NCBI GenBank assembly: GCA_018665005.1
Contig: JABJEE010000135.1
Span: 1 to 9,909, forward strand
Direction: 5' to 3'
Source: Flavobacteriales bacterium
GTDB taxonomy: Bacteria > Bacteroidota > Bacteroidia > Flavobacteriales_D > Crocinitomicaceae
DNA: 9,909 nucleotides
In this document: positions 1 to 5,853 of the stretch, one piece after another
How positions within the stretch are numbered: position 1 is the stretch's first letter
Layout of the letters: every line of letters begins with the position of its first letter
Translations under genes and position numbers: made by a program
The notes under the pieces: model-generated
Told to the model about the DNA's origin: nothing
The model's input: only the letters and a program-made list of their open reading frames with translations
The model's database searches: none

Positions 1-70
1 ATATTCTTAGTTGTATGCATTGATAATTAAAGGATTGGCCAAGTCATTCAATATTTGTACTGTTTTTCTC

Positions 71-100
71 TTGAAAATCAATGTATAAACACTATCTTTG
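71..100 (+). promoter_or_regulatory. Bacteroidota-type promoter of ilvE
   Basis: A TTG (71-73) is followed after exactly 19 bases by TATCTTTG (93-100). This fits the Bacteroidota sigma-A pattern of a -33 TTG and a -7 box TAnnTTTG. Transcription would begin around 105-108, leaving a leader of about 15 bases before the ATG at 122. That excludes the in-frame TTG at 98, which lies inside the -7 box. The match is by eye; the start point is inferred. Confidence 0.72.
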
Positions 101-121
101 CAAGCCTTAAAACTCAATTTA

Positions 122-1192
122 ATGTCTACCGAAACATATACATTTCCAATAACCAAGACCACTCATTCAAAGTTAAGTTATTTTGATTGGGACCATCTAC
201 ATTTTGGAAAGGATTTTTCTGACCACATGTTTATGATGGAGTATAGGAACGGGAAATGGGAGCAGGGAGAGATCATTCCTTTTGAGAATATACCGATGCA
301 CCCGGCGATGTCCGCGATTCATTATGGTCAATCTATTTTTGAAGGAATGAAAGCCCATCGTACAAGTAACGATGATATTTTGATTTTTCGTCCAGACATG
401 AATGCCAAGCGATTTGCTGAATCTGCAGAAAGAATGTGCATGCCTGCAGTAAATGAAGATTTATTCGTGGAGGCTATACGTCAATTGGTAAAATTGGATT
501 CTGAATGGGTTACCAAAAGAAGAGGACACTCTTTATATATTCGGCCGTACATGTTTGCAACTGATGAGCTTATTGGTATACGACCTTCTGAGACATACAA
601 GTTTATGATTATTACATCTCCAGTAGGGCAGTATTATGCTGATCCTTTGAATGTGAAAATCGAAACACATTATACACGTGCAGCATATGGCGGTGTGGGA
701 AGAGCTAAAGCAGCTGGAAACTACGCGGCATCATTATACCCTGCAATGCTTGGAAAGAAAGAAGGCTTTCATCAGTTGGTTTGGACCGATGCAAGTACGA
801 ATACCTATATTGAAGAATCGGGGACAATGAATATCATGTTTCAAATCGATGGTGTCCTAATTACTCCAGATGAAGACCATGATACCATACTCAGAGGTAT
901 AACAAAACGATCTTTAATTGAAGTGGCAAAAAAATGGGGTGTAGAAATTGAGGAAAGAATGATAACAGTTAAAGAGGTGATTGATGCAGCCAAAAATGGT
1001 ACGCTTCAAGATGCCTTTGGTGCTGGTACTGCCGCAACTATAGCTCCAATAGCAATGATTGGGTTCGAGGGAGAGAAGTATCATCTACCACCAGTAGAAA
1101 CCAGAGAATTGTCCAATAGAATCAAAACATTCTTAGCAGATTTAAAAACGGGTCGAGTTGCAGATGAGTTTGGATGGAATTTAACCGTATAG
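122..1192 (+). CDS. ilvE: Branched-chain amino acid aminotransferase (PLP fold type IV)
   Basis: This cytosolic enzyme reversibly moves the amino group between leucine, isoleucine or valine and 2-oxoglutarate (EC 2.6.1.42). It is the last step of branched-chain amino acid synthesis and the first of their breakdown. The 356-residue product has class IV hallmarks: HYGQSIFEGMKA at 67-78, the family arginine in YIRPYMF at 139-145, the presumed PLP-binding Lys196 in GRAKAAGNYA, EESGTMNIMF at 231-240 and LRGITKRSLIEVAKKWG at 257-273. The length and the GGVGRAKAAGNY block resemble the longer BCAT subgroup that includes eukaryotic enzymes more than E. coli IlvE (about 310 residues). The start is placed at ATG 122. 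The in-frame TTG at 98 lies inside the promoter -7 box and would add an unconserved MQALKLNL. No Shine-Dalgarno sequence is seen, as usual in this phylum. The gene appears monocistronic and converges with the next gene 3 bases after its stop. Confidence 0.95.
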   Translation: MSTETYTFPITKTTHSKLSYFDWDHLHFGKDFSDHMFMMEYRNGKWEQGEIIPFENIPMHPAMSAIHYGQSIFEGMKAHRTSNDDILIFRPDMNAKRFAESAERMCMPAVNEDLFVEAIRQLVKLDSEWVTKRRGHSLYIRPYMFATDELIGIRPSETYKFMIITSPVGQYYADPLNVKIETHYTRAAYGGVGRAKAAGNYAASLYPAMLGKKEGFHQLVWTDASTNTYIEESGTMNIMFQIDGVLITPDEDHDTILRGITKRSLIEVAKKWGVEIEERMITVKEVIDAAKNGTLQDAFGAGTAATIAPIAMIGFEGEKYHLPPVETRELSNRIKTFLADLKTGRVADEFGWNLTV

Positions 1193-1195
1193 GTT

Positions 1196-2149
1196 CTATT
1201 TCAAATAGAGTTCAATGTAAACAGGCAAGTGATCTGAATAGCCTCCGAGATATTTTGCTCCACCATAGGTTCTAAAAGGTACAATATTTCCTTTGTAAGT
1301 AGATAGAAGTTCTTCAGTAGTATGTATTGTTCCATGATTTGATGTAGATCTTAATTTTCCATTACCCCATCCATTAGAGATGCATATGTGGTCGAGAATG
1401 TTCCATTCTCCTTTGTAATTATGTGTTCCCCCAAACTTATTAGATGATGAGACTATTTTGGGCTGAAGCTTCTCCATAATAAGCTGTACAGAATTATTAC
1501 TTGGATAATCGTTTAGATCACCCATTAGAATAATTTTGGTGTTGGCATCAATATTAAGGAGCGAATCAATAAAATGTCGGGCACTATTGGCTGCTTTTAA
1601 TCTTTTCGCTTCGCTTTTCTCTGTCCCACCACGTCTACTGGGCCAATGATTGGTCATGGCATAAAAAGATTCTTTTTTATAGATGAATTTTGCCCATACG
1701 ATATCTCGAGAGGTCGCTTTTGTTTGCCCAGGAAGTGTGTATCGTATAAAGCCTTGGTCTGCTACTTTTAGTTTTTTAGAATTATAAATCATACCGACGT
1801 CAATCCCTCGAGCATCTTTACTATCATAGTGAACCGTCTTGTAGTATTTCAACGCTTTGTTTTCTGAAATGATTTCATTTAAAACAGTTACATTTTCTAT
1901 TTCGCATAAGCCAATAAGCATGGGGGTGTTTAGTTCACAAAACACTTTATTGATGTGGTTTACCTTTTCAATGAATTTATCAGAATTCCATTTTTTTTTG
2001 CCTGTAGGTAAAAATTCAGCATCATTATTTGGGCCGTCAATGGTGTCAAATAAATTTTCAACATTATAAAAAGCAATTCGTTCTGATTTTTGAGTCAAAC
2101 AAGTCGTTGAAATCAATGCGAAAAAAAGAAATAGATAAAGTCTAGACAT
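1196..2149 (-). CDS. Exported endonuclease/exonuclease/phosphatase family protein
   Basis: The 317-residue protein belongs to the DNase I-like (EEP) superfamily of Mg-dependent phosphodiesterases. Motifs occur in the expected order: YNVENLFD at 28-35, GLCEIEN at 80-86 with the likely metal-binding Glu83, TNHWPSRRGG at 166-175 with catalytic-type His168, LMGDLND at 208-214 (Asp211, Asn213), LDHI at 252-255 and the terminal YSDHLPV at 304-310 with the Asp306-His307 pair. All core catalytic residues are therefore present. A hydrophobic N-terminus (residues 3-16, then CLTQ) looks like a Sec signal peptide. Cys17 is not in a good lipobox (STTC), so a periplasmic or secreted location is favoured over a lipoprotein. 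The substrate cannot be told from sequence; an extracellular nuclease or a phosphatase are both possible. The gene converges with ilvE and shows no operon partner. Codons 50-53 include an A9 run (coding strand) that could slip. Confidence 0.88.
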   Translation of the reverse strand: MSRLYLFLFFALISTTCLTQKSERIAFYNVENLFDTIDGPNNDAEFLPTGKKKWNSDKFIEKVNHINKVFCELNTPMLIGLCEIENVTVLNEIISENKALKYYKTVHYDSKDARGIDVGMIYNSKKLKVADQGFIRYTLPGQTKATSRDIVWAKFIYKKESFYAMTNHWPSRRGGTEKSEAKRLKAANSARHFIDSLLNIDANTKIILMGDLNDYPSNNSVQLIMEKLQPKIVSSSNKFGGTHNYKGEWNILDHICISNGWGNGKLRSTSNHGTIHTTEELLSTYKGNIVPFRTYGGAKYLGGYSDHLPVYIELYLK

Positions 2150-2295
2150 ATAAATAATTTTCGCACTAATATATTATTTAAAAGTCAAATAAAGTCTTGA
2201 TATGTACCAAATTGATTCATCATGCTTATTATATAAAGTATATGTATACGTTTTTAATAGTCAATGCCTATGTTTTTTAAACCAAATCACGCACT

Positions 2296-2910
2296 ATGAA
2301 AAAGCTCATTTTATTACTCATTATTTTTTCAATGAATCAATTTACAGAAGCTCAAGTATACATGCGAACTCATAAGAATCTTGGTGTTTATTGTCAACTC
2401 AATACTTCAGATTTTGATAAAAATGGTTCCTATTCTTTTCAAACGGGTATAACCCGACAATTAGGACGTTATGTATTGCCTGAATTTGGATATCGACAAA
2501 TGATTCAAAAAGATAACAATCGTTTCATTGAATTGAATGACCCCATTCGAGAACACTTTTTAACAACAGCAATGATTTTTCGGGCACCTCTCGTGGTGAT
2601 TAATGAACGTAAGAAGGGCAGGTCGTGTAGGGGAGAGGTGCTTGAAATATTTTGTGGTCCAGAAGTGTTTTATCGGCTTAATGGATCAGAAGGGTTTAAG
2701 GAGAACCTTTCTACTTCAATAAAAGGAGGATTAGGCGTTTTTCATGTTAGAACAGGTCATTCTAAAAGGAGTAAAGCTTGGACAGTAAAGCTAGAGGCGT
2801 ATTATAGACATCAGTTTGAAAATCCCATGAATGAATTTCACATTCCAAATGAATTTGGATTACAAATCAGATTGCTGCGATATAAAGTGTATGATTTTGT
2901 AAGGAATTAG
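2296..2910 (+). CDS. Unrecognised exported beta-rich protein, possible outer-membrane barrel
   Basis: I do not recognise this 204-residue protein. It opens with a clear Sec signal peptide: MKK, a hydrophobic core at residues 4-12, and likely cleavage after TEA-19 or EAQ-20. The mature part has many short stretches of alternating polar and hydrophobic or aromatic residues, for example around 45-66, 115-127, 142-152, 161-174 and 186-202, with glycines at turns. This is typical of small outer-membrane beta-barrels or beta-sandwiches in Bacteroidota. It lacks a classical C-terminal aromatic residue, ending YDFVRN. Three cysteines (33, 111, 120) are present; Cys111 and Cys120 could pair. No catalytic motif is visible. 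The ATG at 2296 is supported by the signal peptide that follows. The gene stands alone between opposing genes, and its TAG stop overlaps the TAA stop of the M48 protease gene. That it is coding is likely; that it forms a barrel is a guess. Confidence 0.75.
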   Translation: MKKLILLLIIFSMNQFTEAQVYMRTHKNLGVYCQLNTSDFDKNGSYSFQTGITRQLGRYVLPEFGYRQMIQKDNNRFIELNDPIREHFLTTAMIFRAPLVVINERKKGRSCRGEVLEIFCGPEVFYRLNGSEGFKENLSTSIKGGLGVFHVRTGHSKRSKAWTVKLEAYYRHQFENPMNEFHIPNEFGLQIRLLRYKVYDFVRN

Positions 2911-3866
2911 AATTGTTCCAAAACGGAAATCCTGTCTTTTATAGGTGGGTGAGTAGCGAATAAACCTCCAATTCCTCCGAGAAAGTTAGCTGAATTTTCA
3001 TCTGGTCCATTATCAATAAACATTTCTTTTACATCATCACTCTTTACTGAGTCAACTTTTGAGTTTCCAGAAATCTTCCGAAGCGCGTTGGCCAGTGCAA
3101 GTGGGTTTCGTGTCATTTCGGCAGCGCCTGCATCAGCCATGAATTCCCTTTTTCTACTTAATGCAAATTTAAAAAGTAAAGAAATAAGATATGCAACAAG
3201 TGAAACGACGAGAATGACAATTATAAGACCACCGCCTCCCTTACCGTCTTTTCTTCGTGATCTTGTCATGCTACCATAAAGAAAACTTCTGAATGCAATT
3301 TGTATGATTAATGAAAATATACCAACAAATATGATGCTTATAACCAAAAGCTTTACGTCTTTGTTTCTGATGTGCATGAGTTCGTGTGCAATTACCCCTT
3401 CAAGTTCTTTATCATCAAGTGTATTTATGATTCCTCTTGTGAGCGTAACGGAGTAATTTTTCTCGTTTAGACCACTAGCAAAAGCATTTAAAGCTTCCGT
3501 TTCTATGATTTTAAGCTTTGGCATTTTCATCCCGACTCCCATGCAAAGATTCTCAGTCAGATTATAAACCCGCATATTCTCTTTTCGCTCAAGTGTTTTG
3601 GAACCTGAAGCGTAATCAATCATTGCAGAATGTCCCCAATATGCAATCAAAAACCAGATGCTAGTTCCTATAAATACAAAAGGCATGGCTTCAATAAACA
3701 TATCGTTTGCCATATTGGTATTAATACCTCCTCCAGCTTCATTGTATGAGGCGAACATCAGTACTGCGTAAACAGCACCAAGCAATACGCCAGGAAAACC
3801 AATTAATAAAAATATTGATTTGCGATTATTGGAGGTGATTTGCTCCTGAAGACCAACGTACTTCAT
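2907..3866 (-). CDS. htpX: HtpX-type M48 family membrane zinc metalloprotease
   Basis: The 319-residue protein is an integral membrane zinc endopeptidase of family M48. Relatives degrade damaged or misfolded membrane proteins. The zinc motif HELMH is at 161-165 (His161 and His165 as ligands, Glu162 catalytic). The third ligand is probably Glu241 in KREFMADAGAAEMTRNP. The family's C-terminal FATHPPIKDRI is at 303-313. Hydrophobic segments at about 18-40, 61-78, 172-193 and 213-234 fit the usual four-helix layout, with the active site facing the cytoplasm. A glycine- and lysine-rich loop (about 203-213) precedes the last helix. The region around 119-145, with ALNAFASG, is the usual conserved stretch upstream of HEXXH. 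The gene lies 6 bases downstream of lemA on the same strand, so the two are almost certainly co-transcribed. LemA/M48 pairing is common in bacteria. The gene stop overlaps that of the convergent exported-protein gene, with no terminator between them. Confidence 0.93.
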   Translation of the reverse strand: MKYVGLQEQITSNNRKSIFLLIGFPGVLLGAVYAVLMFASYNEAGGGINTNMANDMFIEAMPFVFIGTSIWFLIAYWGHSAMIDYASGSKTLERKENMRVYNLTENLCMGVGMKMPKLKIIETEALNAFASGLNEKNYSVTLTRGIINTLDDKELEGVIAHELMHIRNKDVKLLVISIIFVGIFSLIIQIAFRSFLYGSMTRSRRKDGKGGGGLIIVILVVSLVAYLISLLFKFALSRKREFMADAGAAEMTRNPLALANALRKISGNSKVDSVKSDDVKEMFIDNGPDENSANFLGGIGGLFATHPPIKDRISVLEQF

Positions 3867-3872
3867 GTTTAT

Positions 3873-4433
3873 TTAAAATTTTACTTCAGGTGCTTTTTGA
3901 TGAGCAGCTCTTGTATCTCCAAGATCAAACATTTGTTCTTCTTTGAACCCGAACATAGAAGCAAAAAGTACATTTGGAAATTTTTGTACTGCAATGTTCA
4001 ATTCTTTAGTTGCAGAGTTGAAGAATCTTCTTACTGCAGCCAATTTGTTTTCAATGTCAGAAAGCTCAGTTTGTAGCTGCATAAAATTACTACTTGCTTT
4101 TAGGTCAGGATAGGCTTCGACCTGAATACTAAAGCCGCTAAGTGCTGCTGAAAGCTCTTTTTCTGCAGATATTTTATCATTTATGTTACTTGCACCCATG
4201 GCTTTGTTTCGTGCATTGGTAATAGACTCAAGAGTTCCTCTCTCGTGCTCCATGTATCCTTTTACAGCTCCGATAAGTTGTGGTACGAGATCATGTCGTT
4301 GCTTCAATTGAACGTCAATATCAGCGAATGCGTTTTCGCGATTGTTTTTAAGTTTTACTAAGGTGTTATATATTGCAACAATCCATATAAGAACGATGGC
4401 GACAACTATAATTATAATAATGGTGGTAGACAT
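3873..4433 (-). CDS. lemA: LemA family membrane-anchored protein
   Basis: The 186-residue protein matches the LemA family. It has an N-terminal transmembrane helix (about residues 4-22, very rich in isoleucine and valine) followed by a helical domain outside or at the membrane. Recognisable family stretches are YNTLVKLKNNRENAFADIDVQ at 22-42, QRHDLVPQLIGAVKGYMEHE at 45-64, an AYPDLKASSNF block at 108-117, QTELSDIENKLAAVRRFFNSAT at 121-142 and the closing KFPNVLFASMFGF at 151-163. LemA proteins have no established enzymatic activity. They often sit beside M48 proteases or TPM-domain proteins, and a structural or accessory role at the membrane is assumed. The gene is first in a two-gene unit with htpX (6-base gap). 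Its start at 4433 faces the dinB operon across 188 AT-rich bases. No convincing TAnnTTTG box was found on the minus strand upstream. Confidence 0.94.
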   Translation of the reverse strand: MSTTIIIIIVVAIVLIWIVAIYNTLVKLKNNRENAFADIDVQLKQRHDLVPQLIGAVKGYMEHERGTLESITNARNKAMGASNINDKISAEKELSAALSGFSIQVEAYPDLKASSNFMQLQTELSDIENKLAAVRRFFNSATKELNIAVQKFPNVLFASMFGFKEEQMFDLGDTRAAHQKAPEVKF

Positions 4434-4488
4434 ATGTTTTATTTTTTTTAAAGTTAAGATTTAATTAGTTACTTGTTTCATTCTTAAC

Positions 4489-4502
4489 ATAAATTAATCA
4501 TT
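4489..4502. repeat. Half-site related to the dinB-upstream palindromes
   Basis: The stretch ATAAATTAATCATT matches the right half of the proximal palindrome (4544-4557) in 13 of 14 positions. Its left half is not conserved. It lies 55 bases from that copy and nearer to lemA, so it could be a weak third binding site. In such AT-rich DNA a chance match is possible. Confidence 0.4.
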
Positions 4503-4512
4503 TCAGCTCTAA

Positions 4513-4530
4513 AATGATTAGTAATTAATC
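4513..4530. repeat. Palindromic unit 1 upstream of dinB
   Basis: The 18-base unit AATGATTAGTAATTAATC contains the inverted arms GATTA and TAATC around a 5-base spacer. It is identical to unit 2 (4537-4554) in 17 of 18 positions, starts exactly 24 bases before it, and is separated from it by GCAATT. Paired near-identical palindromes in a divergent promoter region suggest a protein-binding operator. Confidence 0.6.
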
Positions 4531-4535
4531 GCAAT

Positions 4536-4558
4536 TAATGATTATTAATTAATCATTA
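4536..4558. promoter_or_regulatory. Palindromic unit 2, probable operator overlapping the dinB promoter
   Basis: Nine-base arms TAATGATTA (4536-4544) and TAATCATTA (4550-4558) form a perfect inverted repeat around TTAAT. The site ends 4 bases before the -7 box of the dinB promoter and covers the position where a -33 TTG would be expected. A bound dimer would therefore compete with or contact RNA polymerase. The regulator is not encoded in the window and cannot be named. The arms do not resemble the E. coli or Bacillus LexA boxes. Confidence 0.58.
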
Positions 4559-4562
4559 TATT

Positions 4563-4570
4563 TATATTTG
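4563..4570 (+). promoter_or_regulatory. -7 box of the dinB-dnaE operon promoter
   Basis: TATATTTG is a full match to the Bacteroidota -7 element TAnnTTTG and lies 51 bases before the dinB ATG. No TTG is found 17-23 bases upstream; that interval is filled by palindromic unit 2. The promoter may therefore be weak or regulated. The leader would be roughly 40-45 bases. Confidence 0.62.
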
Positions 4571-4621
4571 TATCCCAACGATTTGCAATGCTTTTTATGA
4601 TAACCATTAAAACAGTTCTAT

Positions 4622-5839
4622 ATGTCTGTATTGCGATCAATTGTCCACATGGATTTGGACACCTTTTTTGTTTCTTGTGAACGGCTTCTTGATAGTCGTT
4701 TGAAGAATAAACCTATCCTAATTGGAGGAACAAGTGATCGGGGGGTGGTCGCTTCTTGCAGCTATGAGGCAAGGAAGTTTGGTATTCATTCTGCTATGCC
4801 TATGAGAATGGCGAAACAGCGCTGTCCAGAGGCCATTGTTATTAAAGGGAATTCTGGTACTTACAGCAAATACTCCAGAATGGTCACTGATATTATAAAG
4901 GAAGCTTCTCCGCTATACGAAAAGTCTTCTATCGATGAGTTTTATATTGATTTTACAGGAATGGATCGTTTTCATGGGGTGCTCAAGTATAGCTCTGAGC
5001 TTCGAAAACGAATAATTACTGAAACGGGGTTACCCATTTCTTTTGGTTTATCCCCTAACAAAACAGTATCTAAAATTGCAACAGGTGAAGCAAAGCCGAA
5101 TAATCAGATTGAAGTCACAAATGGCCATGAAAAGTCTTTTTTAGCACCGCTCTCTGTTCGGAAAATACCCATGGTGGGTTTAAAGACTTATCAGTCTCTT
5201 TGCAGCTTGGGTATTCGTAAAATTGAACCCTTACAAAAGATGCCAGTTGAGCTTATGGAGCGTGCTATGGGGCAAAATGGTGTCGGTATATGGAAGAAAG
5301 CCAATGGGATAGATAGTTCACCTGTTGTACAATACAATGAACGCAAGTCTGTCTCTACAGAGCGTACGTTTAATAAAGACACCATTGATGTTATAAAGCT
5401 AAAGGGAATCCTTTCTGCAATGGCTGAAAATTTAGCTTTTCAATTGAGAAGAGGCGCACGTTTAACGGGATGTGTTACTGTAAAAATAAGGTACTCAGAT
5501 TTTCAGACACAAACACTTCAAAAGAAAATACCTTACACTGCAGCCGATCACGAGTTGATACCTATGGTTATGGAGCTTTTTCAGAGGGCGTTTAATCGCA
5601 GACTATTGGTTCGCTTAATTGGCGTGCGTTATAGTTCCTTGGTTTCTGGTAGTCATCAGTTGGATTTGTTTAGCGATGAAATCGATTACGCAGCTCTTTA
5701 CAAGGCAATGGACCAAATTAGAGTGCGATATGGTGATCGTGCGGTTATAAAAGCGATAGGTTTACAAGCAAAAACGATTGGGGGATGGAATCCATTTAAT
5801 GGTGAACCCCCAGCTTTATTGGCCAATAGAAGATCTTAA
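4622..5839 (+). CDS. dinB: Y-family DNA polymerase (DinB/Pol IV type)
   Basis: The 405-residue protein is a translesion DNA polymerase. The N-terminal HMDLDTFFVSCE at 9-20 supplies Asp11 and the probable steric-gate Phe16, aligned with Asp8 and Phe13 of E. coli DinB. SSIDEFYIDFTG at 102-113 supplies Asp105-Glu106. All three catalytic acidic residues are thus intact, unlike in ImuB. The usual YEARKFGIHSAMP block is at 48-60. Helix-hairpin-helix elements lie around 173-208 and the little-finger domain at about 240-340. QLDLF at 346-350 is a consensus beta-clamp-binding pentapeptide. It sits just after the little finger and is followed by a 55-residue tail (RVRYGDRAVIKA at 367-378), instead of lying at the extreme C-terminus as in E. 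coli. The ATG at 4622 gives the usual short lead to the first motif. The gene is first in an operon with the DnaE-like gene, 14 bases away, and probably acts with it in damage tolerance. Confidence 0.95.
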   Translation: MSVLRSIVHMDLDTFFVSCERLLDSRLKNKPILIGGTSDRGVVASCSYEARKFGIHSAMPMRMAKQRCPEAIVIKGNSGTYSKYSRMVTDIIKEASPLYEKSSIDEFYIDFTGMDRFHGVLKYSSELRKRIITETGLPISFGLSPNKTVSKIATGEAKPNNQIEVTNGHEKSFLAPLSVRKIPMVGLKTYQSLCSLGIRKIEPLQKMPVELMERAMGQNGVGIWKKANGIDSSPVVQYNERKSVSTERTFNKDTIDVIKLKGILSAMAENLAFQLRRGARLTGCVTVKIRYSDFQTQTLQKKIPYTAADHELIPMVMELFQRAFNRRLLVRLIGVRYSSLVSGSHQLDLFSDEIDYAALYKAMDQIRVRYGDRAVIKAIGLQAKTIGGWNPFNGEPPALLANRRS

Positions 5840-5853
5840 TACATCCAAATTCA

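Noticed and set aside
53..60. Second possible -7-like sequence near TATTTGTA upstream of ilvE
   Set aside because: It is an imperfect match. The promoter at 71-100 has both elements at ideal spacing.
1195..1209. Perfect inverted repeat TCTATTT-C-AAATAGA at the ilvE/phosphodiesterase junction, a possible shared terminator
   Set aside because: The arms are AT-rich, the loop would be one base, and no T-run follows on either strand. It also lies in the coding end of the minus-strand gene.
1857..2069. Plus-strand open frame inside the phosphodiesterase gene, and similar short frames opposite or within htpX, lemA, dinB and dnaE
   Set aside because: Each overlaps a well-supported gene in another frame and encodes no recognisable motif.
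2186..2210. Minus-strand TTTATTTG (2193-2186) as a promoter for the phosphodiesterase gene
   Set aside because: The second base is wrong and the nearest TTG is only 14 bases away, so support is too weak.
2247..2276. TACGTTTT (2247-2254) and TATGTTTT (2269-2276) as -7 boxes for the exported-protein gene
   Set aside because: Both miss the final G of TAnnTTTG and neither has a TTG at a suitable distance upstream.
4513..4558. Replication-origin iterons or a CRISPR-like array
   Set aside because: There are only two full units plus a half-site, with no DnaA-box-like sequences, replication initiator gene or cas genes. A transcriptional operator is the simpler reading.
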